This document shows positions 1-9,312 of a stretch of 64,000 nucleotides of DNA, one piece after another; the stretch's first letter is position 1, and each line of letters begins with the position of its first letter. Below the pieces are notes generated by a model that saw only the letters and a list, made by a program, of their open reading frames with translations, was not told the DNA's origin and did not search any database. The position numbers were made by a program, and so were the translations under genes. Source of the DNA: Gallibacter sp963558965 (GTDB lineage Bacteria; Bacillota; Clostridia; Peptostreptococcales; Anaerovoracaceae); the NCBI GenBank assembly GCA_963558965.1, contig CAUWIT010000004.1:1-64000 (forward strand). Reading direction: 5' to 3'.

Positions 1-79
1 TTACCACAGAAGGCTCATATTCTTTACTAATTTACAGACTTTTTTTCACAGTCTCTTTTAGTTTTTGTAAATTGTGTTA

Positions 80-2074
80 TTAAATATGGTTTGCTACTTC
101 AAATGCATCCCAAATGCCGTACATAATATTTGAAACTTTTTTAGCGTCTCCAAGTAGGTAAATTTCAGGAATATCAAATTCTAACTGATGATACAAAGTG
201 TTTTCTTCTTTGTATCCAACAGCTAAAATTACGCTATCGCAAGGGATTTCATTATTGGCATCGCCTATCTGGTAAGTAAGTTTACCATCTTTGTAGCTAG
301 TTACTTTAGCATTTGTAACTACATTGACTCCATTGTATGGAACTAGGCGTTCTAGCATATCTTTGTTAGCGTGGCATAGAGGGCCATTAACGGCAAGAAG
401 TGTATCAAGTGCTTCAACAATTGTAACTTTTTTGCCTTGTTGTGCTAACCAAAGGGCAGTTTCGCAACCTACTAAGCCACCACCGATAACAACAGTAGTT
501 TCTCCTGGATCTTTTTTATCAGTTAATACATCAGCTGCTGTGTATACTTTTTCATCGTCCCCAAGTGAAAATACTTTAGGTTGTGAACCTGTTGCAATTA
601 TAACTGTATCGTAGTCTCCTGCTAAAACTTCATCAGCTTTGATTTCTTTATTTAATGTAACAGGTACATCAAGTAATTCTAGTTGTCTAGTGTACCATTT
701 TGCTAGAGCGATATCGTCTTCTTTAAAATCAGGAGCGCCACCTGGGATTAGGTTACCTCCAAGTTGATCTGATTTTTCAACTAAAACAGGTTTGTGTCCT
801 CTAATTGCTAGGACTCTTGCAGCTTCACATCCAGCTACACCGCCTCCGACTACTAAAACTCGTTTTTGTTTTAGGATTGGTTCGTAGTGCATTGCTCTTT
901 CTCTTGCTGCTTGTGGATTTACTGCACAGTTTATCATTGAGTATTCCTGGATACGTCCCATGCAACCTTCTTGACATGAGATACAAGGACGAACTTCGTC
1001 GTATCTATTTGAGCGAAGTTTATTTACGTAATCAGGATCAGCTAGTAGAGGTCTACCTAAACTTACAATATCGCAAGAGCCGTTTGCTACTGCTTCAGAA
1101 GCCATTTCTGGTACATCCATACGACCTGCACATAAAACAGGTACATCTACAACTTCTTTTACCATTTTACAGTATTCTCTAAATAGGCCTTTTTCCTGAT
1201 ACATAGGGGGATGGTTCCACCACCATGCGTCATAAGTACCAACATCTGTATCAAGTGCATCGTATCCGTATTGAACTAGTAGTTTTGCAGCTTCTAGACC
1301 TTCTTCAATATCTCTGCCTTTTTCTTCGAATTCTTCTCCTGGTAGAGCACCTTCTCTCCAGTCTTTTATCATACTTTTAACACTAAATCTAAGTGCAACA
1401 GGGAAATCCTGACCGCAGCGAGATTTGATTTCTTCAACGACTTCTTTTGCAAATCTCAATCTGTTTTCAAGAGAACCGCCGTATTCATCATTTCTTAGGT
1501 TAAACATGGAAATGGCAAACTGGTCAAGTAGGTAGCCTTCGTGAACTGCGTGGATTTCTACGCCGTCAAATCCTCCACGCATTGCGTTGTAAGCTCCGTC
1601 TCCAAATGATTTAACAATACTTTTAATTTCGTCTGTTGTAAGTGGACGACACATTTTATCAAGCCATCTATGTGGGATTTCTGATGGTGCAACTGGTGGG
1701 AATTCACCTAGGTTTGTAGGGATAGTTACTCTACCAAATCCAGCTGACATCATTAGAAAAACTTTGCTACCGTATGCGTGGATACGTTCTGTCATTTCCT
1801 TACTTGTTCTTACAAAGTGAACTGGGTTGTAAGTTGAGTTAGGACAGTTTGGCATACTTTGTGTCTCTACTTCACAGTCTGAAAAAGTTACTCCTGTAAT
1901 AATTAGACCTGTGCCACCTTTTGCACGTTCTGTGTAGTAGTCTATACCACGTTGATTGAAACCACCTTCGGCATCAGCTAGACCAAGTGGGCCCATAGGT
2001 GCCATTGCAAAGCGGTTTTTGATTTCGCAGTTACCGATTTTTATCGGTGTAAATAAATTTTTATACTTCATCAC
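80..2074 (-). CDS. 2-enoate / 2,4-dienoyl-CoA reductase-like NADH:flavin oxidoreductase (FMN, 4Fe-4S, FAD)
   Basis: At 664 residues this matches the length and order of the FadH/BaiCD/2-enoate reductase family. An old-yellow-enzyme TIM barrel fills roughly residues 1-350. A Cys cluster PCISCQEGCMGRI follows, with one more Cys in INCAVNP, as expected for one 4Fe-4S centre. Two Rossmann folds come next (VLVVGGGVAGCEAA, then VVIGGGLVGCETA) for FAD and NAD(P)H. The family reduces the C=C bond of enoates, dienoyl-CoAs or bile-acid intermediates in the cytoplasm; the substrate here cannot be read from the sequence. The start lies behind AAGGAGG with a 6-nt gap, and a second ATG follows directly (2071), so either Met may be used. 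It is transcribed alone, divergent from the YjiH-type gene. Confidence 0.88.
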   Translation of the reverse strand: MMKYKNLFTPIKIGNCEIKNRFAMAPMGPLGLADAEGGFNQRGIDYYTERAKGGTGLIITGVTFSDCEVETQSMPNCPNSTYNPVHFVRTSKEMTERIHAYGSKVFLMMSAGFGRVTIPTNLGEFPPVAPSEIPHRWLDKMCRPLTTDEIKSIVKSFGDGAYNAMRGGFDGVEIHAVHEGYLLDQFAISMFNLRNDEYGGSLENRLRFAKEVVEEIKSRCGQDFPVALRFSVKSMIKDWREGALPGEEFEEKGRDIEEGLEAAKLLVQYGYDALDTDVGTYDAWWWNHPPMYQEKGLFREYCKMVKEVVDVPVLCAGRMDVPEMASEAVANGSCDIVSLGRPLLADPDYVNKLRSNRYDEVRPCISCQEGCMGRIQEYSMINCAVNPQAARERAMHYEPILKQKRVLVVGGGVAGCEAARVLAIRGHKPVLVEKSDQLGGNLIPGGAPDFKEDDIALAKWYTRQLELLDVPVTLNKEIKADEVLAGDYDTVIIATGSQPKVFSLGDDEKVYTAADVLTDKKDPGETTVVIGGGLVGCETALWLAQQGKKVTIVEALDTLLAVNGPLCHANKDMLERLVPYNGVNVVTNAKVTSYKDGKLTYQIGDANNEIPCDSVILAVGYKEENTLYHQLEFDIPEIYLLGDAKKVSNIMYGIWDAFEVANHI

Positions 2075-2140
2075 GAACCTCCTTTAATCACTTATTTTTA
2101 TTATACTTTATTTTAGAAGCTATTTGTTTAAGTATTTTTA

Positions 2141-2154
2141 TACAATTAATTGTA
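2141..2154. promoter_or_regulatory. 14-bp perfect palindrome between divergent genes
   Basis: TACAATTAATTGTA is a perfect palindrome ending 9 nt upstream of the -35 box of the YjiH-type gene and about 70 bp upstream of the divergent reductase gene. The position suits an operator serving one or both genes. No regulator gene lies next to it, so the binding protein is unknown. Confidence 0.4.
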
Positions 2155-2163
2155 ATAAAATAC

Positions 2164-2192
2164 TTGAGATGGAATTGCATAAGTGTTATACT
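2164..2192 (+). promoter_or_regulatory. Sigma-A promoter of the YjiH-type gene
   Basis: TTGAGA and TATACT are separated by exactly 17 nt, and TGT precedes the -10 box (extended -10). The promoter occupies codons that a longer reading frame would need, which supports the downstream ATG at 2242 as the true start. Confidence 0.75.
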
Positions 2193-2241
2193 GTACAGAC
2201 ATGATTTGATTAAATATTTTAAAGAGGAGTTTAGAGAGAAA

Positions 2242-3621
2242 ATGGAAGAAAATAAAAAAGCAGAGAAAAAGCGATATTTACCGCTATTTATTATTCCATC
2301 GGTAATCGGGATTTTATTATTTATGATTCCCGTTAAATACCATGGGGAATGGACAATTTGTGTTAAGATTTTAGCTGATATACTTGGAAAAGCGCTAGGT
2401 GGTATTTTACCTGTACTATGTGTAGCAATAATAACTGTGTCAGCTATTTTATCTGTAATATCATTGGCAAAACCTAAGTTTATAACTGAACATCCAGTGT
2501 TAAAGGATACTTTTTCAGTATCACCGGTGTGGGTTATTATTAGAGTAATCGGTTGCGTATTTATATGGCTAACATTTTTAGGCGTAGATGCAGGTGACAG
2601 TGATACAGGATTTATACATATGATCACAGAAGGTGGCGCAGGTGGATTTGTATTAGGGGATTTATTGACAGTACTTGTAATCATATTTGCAATCGCTGGA
2701 TTGTTGCTACCTTTACTACTTGACTTTGGTTTACTTGAATTCGTTGGAGCATTGTTAACTAAAATTATGAGACCATTATTTAAAATCCCAGGAAGAGCAG
2801 CAGTTGACTGTTTTACTTCTTGGATAGGCGATGGTACATTGGGCGTTATGTTAACTTGCAACCAGTACGAAAATGGATTTTATTCAGCTAGAGAAGCTTC
2901 TGTAATTGCTACTACTTTCTCTGCTGTATCAATAACATTTAGTATTGTAGTATTAGCTCAGGTTGATATGATGGAATACTTTGGTATTTACTATTTAACT
3001 ATTTGTCTAATCGGACTTGCATGTGCAATTATTTCACCTAGAATACCTCCTTTGTCTCGCAAAAAGGACGACTACTTGGTAGAAGGTAGAGCTATGCCAG
3101 AAGCCATTCCTGAACAGTACAAAAACAGTGTTGACTACGGTATGGATTTGGCAATGATGAGAGTTGCTGAACACAAAGGTATCGGCGAATTTATCCAAAA
3201 CGGTCTAAAAAATGCTGTTGGCATGTGGTTTGGCGTACTTCCAACTGTTATGGCTATAGGAACTATCGCATTGTTACTAGCTAACAATACACCGATTTTC
3301 GAAATTTTGGGAAAACCGTTCTTGCCATTGCTTGAAGCGTTGCAGATACCTGAGGCAGTTGATGCATCTAAGACTATGGTTGTAGGATTTACAGATATGT
3401 TTACACCGACAATCATCGCAGCAGAATGCATAACAGCTCCTATTACAAAGTTTATTGTTGCTGTTGTATCTGTAACACAGCTAATTTACTTATCAGAAGT
3501 AGGCGGACTTATTTTAGGTTCAAAGCTACCGGTTAAATTCTGGGAACTATTTTTGATTTTTATCGAGAGAACAATTATCAGTTTACTTATCGTAACACCG
3601 ATAGCTCATATGATTTTTTAG
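2242..3621 (+). CDS. YjiH family membrane protein (nucleoside-recognition/GATE domain)
   Basis: This is a 459-residue polytopic membrane protein. A short Lys/Glu-rich cytoplasmic tail (MEENKKAEKKR) leads into about ten hydrophobic segments. The central part, with KIPGRAAVDCFTSWIGDGTLGVM, resembles the GATE/nucleoside-recognition fold of YjiH and of spore maturation proteins SpmA/B. Family members are thought to move small solutes, but the substrate is not established. The ATG at 2242 was chosen because a good promoter covers 2164-2192 and a purine-rich GAGGAG lies upstream. It is probably monocistronic: a strong structured terminator-like hairpin follows at 3657. Confidence 0.75.
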   Translation: MEENKKAEKKRYLPLFIIPSVIGILLFMIPVKYHGEWTICVKILADILGKALGGILPVLCVAIITVSAILSVISLAKPKFITEHPVLKDTFSVSPVWVIIRVIGCVFIWLTFLGVDAGDSDTGFIHMITEGGAGGFVLGDLLTVLVIIFAIAGLLLPLLLDFGLLEFVGALLTKIMRPLFKIPGRAAVDCFTSWIGDGTLGVMLTCNQYENGFYSAREASVIATTFSAVSITFSIVVLAQVDMMEYFGIYYLTICLIGLACAIISPRIPPLSRKKDDYLVEGRAMPEAIPEQYKNSVDYGMDLAMMRVAEHKGIGEFIQNGLKNAVGMWFGVLPTVMAIGTIALLLANNTPIFEILGKPFLPLLEALQIPEAVDASKTMVVGFTDMFTPTIIAAECITAPITKFIVAVVSVTQLIYLSEVGGLILGSKLPVKFWELFLIFIERTIISLLIVTPIAHMIF

Positions 3622-3656
3622 CTTGTTATACTCTTTAGTGTAAAAAACAATATATC

Positions 3657-3745
3657 AAAAAAAGCACATCTAACGCAGGTTACTTATAACGATGAAATGT
3701 ACGTGAGGGCAATCGTCTATAAGTTGGTTAAGAGGTGCTTTTTTA
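3657..3745 (+). terminator. Large structured terminator-like hairpin
   Basis: The outer stem pairs AAAAAAGCACATCT (from 3658) with AGAGGTGCTTTTTT (to 3744) with one mismatch and ends in a T-run. Inside it sits a second stem, CTTATAACGAT (3683-3693) with ATCGTCTATAAG (3712-3723), with a single bulge. This is much more elaborate than the other terminators in the window. It lies between the YjiH-type gene and the promoter of the CPA2 gene, so it most simply ends the upstream transcript. Confidence 0.65.
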
Positions 3746-3781
3746 TTGCATTTTTTTTGTAAACTAAAATGCCTATAACCG

Positions 3782-3810
3782 TTGAGACATCAAGGTGTTT
3801 GTGATATAAT
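3782..3810 (+). promoter_or_regulatory. Sigma-A promoter of the CPA2 antiporter gene
   Basis: TTGAGA is followed after 17 nt by TATAAT, with TGA just before the -10 box. It lies directly downstream of the structured terminator and 41 nt before the chosen start codon. Confidence 0.8.
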
Positions 3811-3850
3811 AACGTGTCAAAAAATATTTGAAATGAAAGGAAAAACTTAT

Positions 3851-6154
3851 ATGCATTTAGACTCTTTAATAATAGACTTATCACTGATACTAATTGTAGC
3901 CAGCGTAGCAACGTTGATTATGAAAAAGCTAAATCAACCTATGGTACTTGGCTATATTATTGCGGGATTTTTAATCAGCCCCAACTTTCAGTATTTGCCT
4001 AATATTATAAAAGGGGAAACTATAACTTCGTGGGCCGAAATAGGTATTATATTTTTGATGTTTGCCCTTGGGCTGGAGTTTAGTTTTAAAAAGATAGCAA
4101 CTGTGGGAGGCAGCGCTTTTGTAACTGCACTTACAGTTATGTCGTCCATGATATTCATAGGATTTGGCGTAGGTCAGGCTCTTGGTTGGTCGACTATGGA
4201 CTGCATATTTTTAGGCGGTATGCTTTCTATGTCATCGACTATGATTATTCTAAAAGCTTATGAAGAATACAATCTTAAAAAGGAAAAATTCGCTCAGCTT
4301 GTGCTGGGGACACTAGTAATTGAAGATATTGCCGGCATCTTTATGTTGATTATCTTGTCGACTATTTCGGTGAGTAAAAATATTTCAGGAATGGCGTTGT
4401 TCTCTGAAATCGGCACTCTTTTGTTGCTTTTAGTTGTGTGGCTTGTAGTGGGCATCTACTTGATACCGACTTTTCTTAAAAAAATCGATAAGCTTTTAAA
4501 TGATGAACTTATGATTATCATATCTCTTGCAATTTGCATGGGTATGGTTATGATTGCAAACTTTATTGGATTTTCAAGTGCTCTTGGTGCATTTATGGCA
4601 GGATCAATTTTAGCTGGAACAGTTAAGGTAGGCCGCATCGAAAGATTGGTGCAGCCCATTAAAGACTTGTTTGGAGCAGTATTTTTCGTTTCTGTGGGCA
4701 TGTTAATTGAACCAGACTTACTTGTAAAATACATAGTGCCAATTATAATTATTACTATTGTAACAATTGTAGGACAGATGACTTTTGCAACACTAGGTAT
4801 GCTATTTTCAGGGCAGTCATTAAAAACAGCTGTCTGCGGAGGTTTTAGCATGGTGCAGATAGGCGAATTTTCATTTATCGTTGCATCATTAGGTATGAAC
4901 CTTGGAGTTATTAGCAACTTCCTATATCCAGTAGTTGTATGTGTATCAGTTATTACATCATTTACAACTCCGATGTTTATTAAAAACTCAGAAAAAGTAT
5001 ACTTGTGGTTAGATAAAAAATTACCTGCTAAAATTAAGGTTTTCCTTCGCAAAAACACCTCAGAGCATCAGTCCGAAGATGATAAAGACCAGGATTGGAA
5101 GACTTATTTGAAGAGGATAGGTATAAGGACATTTATATCTGCAACTGCAATGTTTGCGGTTTACTGGGTAGGTGTAGAATACATCCAGCCAGGTATTGAC
5201 AATTTAGTTAGCAGTGAAAAATCAGCATGGATAACAGCGGCTATTGTAGTATTTTTGATGATACCATTTATACCGCTTATGCATGGAACAAATAAAGTTT
5301 TATATACAAAACTTTGGTTAAAACACAATGCAAACAAACTGCCATTGCTAACATTTAAATTTATACGCATACTTATCGCATCAGCGTTTATCGCACAGGC
5401 ACTACACGTGCTTTTAGGACTACCGTTTTTAATCGTAATGTTAGTAGCCTTGCTACCTGCATCACTTATTATTAAATCGGATTATATCAGAGGTAAAACA
5501 AAGAGCATGGAAATGAGTTTCGTGGCAAATTTCTATGAAAGAACTTTGGACAAAGAAAAAAAGGAGCTTGGATTAAGAAGAAATCACCATTGGTTAGATG
5601 AAAGCTTACATGTTGCTAGATTTGAAATTGTAGGAGATATGCAGGGAGGCATGGTAAAAGATATAGGCCGTAATCCTCATGTACATGTTGGTGTTATCAA
5701 AGTTATAAGAGATGGTAAACACTACAATATGCCAAAAGGTACTTTTGTCCTACAAAAAGGAGACGAGCTACATACTATGGGTACAACTGCCGAAATAGAA
5801 GCTTCGCTATTGATGTTAGAGCAGATGGAATACATAGAAAAAATCGACTATCCAAAGGAAACATTGAAAAACTACATATACGGGCAGACATTTAACAATA
5901 TCCCAGCTGATAAACAGATTATCTGCGTGCCTATAATCGCAGAAGACAGATTTTCATTTACTAAAAAATCTATAAAAAATTCGGGTATCAGAGAAAAATA
6001 CAGAGGAAGTGTAATAGGTATCGAGAGGGCAAATTTATTGATTACACATCCAAGTATTGCAACTGTAATACAGTCTGGTGATTTGATTTGGGTTATCGGA
6101 ACTAAGCAAATGGCAAATAAGCTACTTAGAGATGATATTTTAGGAGAAGTATAA
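3851..6154 (+). CDS. CPA2-family monovalent cation:proton antiporter with two TrkA-C-like domains
   Basis: The 767-residue protein begins with a Na+/H+-exchanger membrane domain of about twelve segments (to about residue 385). Typical motifs are GYIIAGFLISP, GLEFSFKKI and LGAFMAGSILAGT. An additional hydrophobic block of about four segments (about 425-550) follows. The C-terminus holds two TrkA-C/RCK-C-like units, the first around VGDMQGGMVKDIGR and the second around IIAEDRFSFTKKS, each ending in a beta-rich GD-type turn. Such domains gate K+ or Na+ transport in response to ligands (cyclic di-AMP in some Firmicutes). The ATG at 3851 is used because the promoter overlaps earlier codons and AAAGG lies upstream. 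The stop is 3 nt from the next gene, so the two are probably co-translated. Confidence 0.82.
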   Translation: MHLDSLIIDLSLILIVASVATLIMKKLNQPMVLGYIIAGFLISPNFQYLPNIIKGETITSWAEIGIIFLMFALGLEFSFKKIATVGGSAFVTALTVMSSMIFIGFGVGQALGWSTMDCIFLGGMLSMSSTMIILKAYEEYNLKKEKFAQLVLGTLVIEDIAGIFMLIILSTISVSKNISGMALFSEIGTLLLLLVVWLVVGIYLIPTFLKKIDKLLNDELMIIISLAICMGMVMIANFIGFSSALGAFMAGSILAGTVKVGRIERLVQPIKDLFGAVFFVSVGMLIEPDLLVKYIVPIIIITIVTIVGQMTFATLGMLFSGQSLKTAVCGGFSMVQIGEFSFIVASLGMNLGVISNFLYPVVVCVSVITSFTTPMFIKNSEKVYLWLDKKLPAKIKVFLRKNTSEHQSEDDKDQDWKTYLKRIGIRTFISATAMFAVYWVGVEYIQPGIDNLVSSEKSAWITAAIVVFLMIPFIPLMHGTNKVLYTKLWLKHNANKLPLLTFKFIRILIASAFIAQALHVLLGLPFLIVMLVALLPASLIIKSDYIRGKTKSMEMSFVANFYERTLDKEKKELGLRRNHHWLDESLHVARFEIVGDMQGGMVKDIGRNPHVHVGVIKVIRDGKHYNMPKGTFVLQKGDELHTMGTTAEIEASLLMLEQMEYIEKIDYPKETLKNYIYGQTFNNIPADKQIICVPIIAEDRFSFTKKSIKNSGIREKYRGSVIGIERANLLITHPSIATVIQSGDLIWVIGTKQMANKLLRDDILGEV

Positions 6155-6157
6155 TTT

Positions 6158-6793
6158 ATGAGATATTTAACATACCTTGTAGGTACTGTAATTTTAGCCT
6201 TCGGGATTACCCTAAACACGAAAACTCAATTAGGTGTTTCAGCAATTATCGCCGTACCATACAGTATCGCCGAAATTGGAGGTATTTCATTAGGAATGAC
6301 ACTTTTTGCGTTTTATACTTTTTGTGTGCTTATGCAGTGGGTTATATTGCGCAAAAAATTTGAAATGTATCAATGGTCACAGTTAATAGTAAGTGTAATT
6401 ACAAGTTACATAGTTGATGCATTTGACAAATGGATACCAGTTGTTGAAGGAAACATAGGCATTAAATTGGTGTTTTTAGCAATTGCAATATTTTGCACAG
6501 GTCTAGGAGCGGCATTAACTGTAGGAATGCAGCTAATTCCAAATCCTGCAGACGGCTTTGCAAATGCAGTTGGAGAGCTGTTTAAAAAAGACTTTGGTTT
6601 TGGAAAAAATGCTTTGGATTTTATGTGCTTAACATTTAGCGCAATCTACGGATTGATCTTTGCACATAAACTTGTAGGTATACATATTGGTACTGTTTGT
6701 GCTATGATATTTACAGGCAGAGTAATTGCATTATGTACAAAACCAGTTAATAAATGGTTTGTAAAAATTGCACCTAATTACAATGTTAGCTAA
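6158..6793 (+). CDS. YczE/YyaS-like (DUF6198-type) integral membrane protein
   Basis: This 211-residue protein has about five to six hydrophobic segments. It shows the family's opening pattern, in which an N-terminal helix is followed by LNTKTQLGVSAI and a small-residue-rich loop, plus MQLIPNPADGFANAVG in the middle. Family members are poorly characterised membrane proteins of Firmicutes; no reaction is known. AGGAG sits inside the last codons of the antiporter gene and the intergenic distance is 3 nt, so it is in the antiporter operon and probably translationally coupled. A perfect-stem terminator follows. Confidence 0.7.
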   Translation: MRYLTYLVGTVILAFGITLNTKTQLGVSAIIAVPYSIAEIGGISLGMTLFAFYTFCVLMQWVILRKKFEMYQWSQLIVSVITSYIVDAFDKWIPVVEGNIGIKLVFLAIAIFCTGLGAALTVGMQLIPNPADGFANAVGELFKKDFGFGKNALDFMCLTFSAIYGLIFAHKLVGIHIGTVCAMIFTGRVIALCTKPVNKWFVKIAPNYNVS

Positions 6794-6802
6794 TTAAATA
6801 AT

Positions 6803-6845
6803 AAGACCACTTTTAAGCATAATTAGTTATTAAAAGTGGTCTTTT
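6803..6845 (+). terminator. Intrinsic terminator after the antiporter operon
   Basis: AAGACCACTTTTAA pairs perfectly with TTAAAAGTGGTCTT around a 13-nt loop and is followed by a short T-rich run. Confidence 0.85.
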
Positions 6846-6949
6846 CTATTGAATAGCACAACATATTGTGGTAAGATGAAAAAGGCTATTTTTAGCAAAA
6901 AGGCTTAAAATAACCGAAAAGACATTCTTAAAAAGGGGAGGGTGTGAAT

Positions 6950-9220
6950 ATGTTAGAAAAAGATTGGCTGGGTGAAGATAATCAGCTAGGTATGGATATA
7001 TGGCAAAAGAAATATTGCTATGAAGGGGAAGATTTTGATCATTGGGTAGACCGTATTAGCGGCGGCAATGAGGAAATCGCCCAGTACATAAAGGAAAAGA
7101 AATTTTTGTTTGGCGGACGTATATTGTCAAACAGAGGTTTAAACAAAGACGGTAGAAAGGTTACATACTCAAATTGTTATGTAATTGAGCCACCAGAAGA
7201 CAGCATTGAAAGCATTTTTGAGTGCGCAAAAAAACTAGCTCGTACATATAGCTACGGCGGCGGTTGCGGTATTGATATTTCAGGCTTAGCGCCTAGAGGA
7301 GCGAAAATCAACAATGCAGCTAAAGAAACTAGCGGAGCTGTATCATTTATGGAATTATATTCTATGGTTACAGGCCTTATAGGGCAGAATGGCCGTAGAG
7401 GTGCTCTTATGATTTCTATCGATTGCTCACATCCAGACCTATTAGAGTTTATAGATTTAAAAACAGACCTTGAAAAAGTAACTAAGGCAAATATCTCTAT
7501 ACGTATTAGAGATGATTTTATGGAAGCTGTAAGAAACGACGAAGATTATACACTAGAGTACGTTCGTGAAGTTACAGGGGAAGAAGTTAAAAAGACTGTA
7601 AATGCAAGAGAGCTATTTAGAAAAATAGCTGAAACAAACTGGGATTATGCAGAACCAGGTGCATTGTTTTGGGATAGAGTAGAAAACTGGAACTTGCTAA
7701 GCAACACAAAAGAATTTAAGTACGCAGGTGTAAATCCATGTGCAGAAGAGCCACTACCAGCAGGGGGCAGCTGTTTGCTTGGAAGTATTAACTTATCACA
7801 ATTTGTCGAAAATGAATTTACAGATAATGCAGCTTTTGACTACGATGGATTTAGAAAATGTGTAGCTGCATCAGTTAGAGCTTTAAATGAAGTTTTAGAT
7901 GAAGGTTTACCCCTACATCCATTGGAAGAACAAAGAGAAAGCGTAACTAAATGGAGACAAATCGGCTTAGGTATTATGGGACTTGCTGATGCAATGATAA
8001 AACTTCAAGTTACATATGGAGAAGAAGAAGCTATAGAGCTTTGCGATAAAATTGGATTTGCAATGGCAGATGCAGCTATTGCAGCTTCAGCAAAACTTGC
8101 AAAAGAGCAAGGTGCTTATCCTGGATTTAAAAAAGAAGAAGTTATGACTACTGAGTTTTTTATGGCAAATACAACAGAGCATACAAGAGAGCTAGTTAGA
8201 AATTACGGCTTGAGAAACTCACAGCTTTTAACTATTGCACCAACTGGTACTATTTCAACTATGTTAGGTATTTCAGGCGGCATAGAACCAGTTTACGCAA
8301 ACTATTACGAAAGAAAAACAGAGTCATTACACGGTACAGATGTATACTACAAAGTGTACACAAAGATAGTAGATGACTACATGAAGAGATTTGGTATAAA
8401 AGACGAAACAGCCATTCCTGATTTCTTCGTAACAGCTATGACCCTTGATTACGACCAGCGTATAAATATGCAGGCAATTTGGCAGCAACATATAGATGCG
8501 TCAATAAGCTCAACTGTAAATGTACCAGAGAGCTTCACAGTTGAAGAAACAGAAAAACTGTATATGTATGCATATGAACAAGGGCTAAAAGGTATAACTA
8601 TTTACAGAGACGGCTGTGCTAGAAGCGGTATTTTATCAGTTGAAGAAACTAAAGCAAAACCAGTTACTGCAGGTGACGGTCTAAAAAGAGGCGAGATTTT
8701 ACTTGTTACAGACGATGTTGTTGGTAAAAAACGCAAGCTGATTACAGGCTGCGGCAGTCTTCACTGTATCGCATTGTTTGATCCTCATACAGGAGCATTA
8801 CTTGAAACATATTTAAGCAAAGGCTCAACTGGAGGATGTAATAACTTTATGGTAGGTTTATCAAGAATGATATCTATTTCTGCTAGAGGTGGTATCGATA
8901 TTGAGACTATCGTCGATCAGCTAAATTCAAGTGGTTCATGTCCATCTTATGTGGCTAGAAGAGTAACTAAAAAAGATACTAGCAAAGGGGCTTGTTGCCC
9001 AATGGCAGTAGGAAATGCACTTCTTGAAATGTATGAAGAAATGCAAAACGAGCTTGCAGCTAAAAAGGCTTTAGGCGGGGAAGTTGAAATTAAAGCGCCA
9101 AAACCTAAGGCAGTTAAAGTGGATAAAAATAAAATTTACTGTCCCGAATGCGGAGAACCTGTAGTCTTTGAAGAGGGATGCAATATTTGCAAAAGCTGTG
9201 GTTGGAGCAAATGTAGCTAA
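6950..9220 (+). CDS. nrdJ: Adenosylcobalamin-dependent (class II) ribonucleoside reductase
   Basis: The 756-residue enzyme reduces ribonucleotides to deoxyribonucleotides with a cobalamin-derived radical, independent of oxygen. Visible motifs are SNCYV near the N-terminus (redox Cys), FGGRILSNRGL, GAALMI-type barrel elements and NPCAEEPLPAGGSCLLG, which carries the radical-site Cys and Glu. A TSCPD-type domain (GSTGGCNNFMVGLSRM) follows, then a C-terminal Cys pair region CPECGEPVVF...CNICKSCGWSKC that can act as zinc or thiol-exchange tail. ATG 6950 is preferred over GTG 6944 because the AGGGGAGGG site lies 8 nt before the ATG. No cobalamin riboswitch is present in the roughly 100 nt upstream. 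It is monocistronic between two terminators. Confidence 0.93.
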   Translation: MLEKDWLGEDNQLGMDIWQKKYCYEGEDFDHWVDRISGGNEEIAQYIKEKKFLFGGRILSNRGLNKDGRKVTYSNCYVIEPPEDSIESIFECAKKLARTYSYGGGCGIDISGLAPRGAKINNAAKETSGAVSFMELYSMVTGLIGQNGRRGALMISIDCSHPDLLEFIDLKTDLEKVTKANISIRIRDDFMEAVRNDEDYTLEYVREVTGEEVKKTVNARELFRKIAETNWDYAEPGALFWDRVENWNLLSNTKEFKYAGVNPCAEEPLPAGGSCLLGSINLSQFVENEFTDNAAFDYDGFRKCVAASVRALNEVLDEGLPLHPLEEQRESVTKWRQIGLGIMGLADAMIKLQVTYGEEEAIELCDKIGFAMADAAIAASAKLAKEQGAYPGFKKEEVMTTEFFMANTTEHTRELVRNYGLRNSQLLTIAPTGTISTMLGISGGIEPVYANYYERKTESLHGTDVYYKVYTKIVDDYMKRFGIKDETAIPDFFVTAMTLDYDQRINMQAIWQQHIDASISSTVNVPESFTVEETEKLYMYAYEQGLKGITIYRDGCARSGILSVEETKAKPVTAGDGLKRGEILLVTDDVVGKKRKLITGCGSLHCIALFDPHTGALLETYLSKGSTGGCNNFMVGLSRMISISARGGIDIETIVDQLNSSGSCPSYVARRVTKKDTSKGACCPMAVGNALLEMYEEMQNELAAKKALGGEVEIKAPKPKAVKVDKNKIYCPECGEPVVFEEGCNICKSCGWSKCS

Positions 9221-9230
9221 GTAAATATTA

Positions 9231-9261
9231 AACGAGCATTTTTATAGGTGCTCGTTTTTTT
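9231..9261 (+). terminator. Intrinsic terminator after nrdJ
   Basis: AACGAGCA pairs with TGCTCGTT around a 10-nt loop and runs into seven T residues. Confidence 0.85.
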
Positions 9262-9282
9262 ATATCTAAATATATGTTTACA

Positions 9283-9291
9283 TGGTATAAT
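9283..9291 (+). promoter_or_regulatory. Extended -10 promoter of the PH-like membrane protein gene
   Basis: TGGTATAAT is a perfect extended -10 element 22 nt before the start codon at 9313. No convincing -35 box was found 17 nt upstream. Confidence 0.5.
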
Positions 9292-9312
9292 CTAAAAAAA
9301 GGAGGGGTGCAT

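Noticed and set aside
1..79. Terminator at the left edge
   Set aside because: AATTTACA/TGTAAATT can pair on the minus strand, but the stem is weak and AT-rich and the T-tract is poor, so it was not called.
2088..2861. 257-codon minus-strand frame over the YjiH-type gene
   Set aside because: It covers the promoter and the start of a well-supported plus-strand membrane protein and shows no motif.
4456..5058. 200-codon minus-strand frame over the antiporter gene
   Set aside because: Complement of a hydrophobic transporter; no start signals.
6846..6949. Cobalamin riboswitch before nrdJ
   Set aside because: The stretch is only about 100 nt and lacks a B12-box-like segment or the expected stems.
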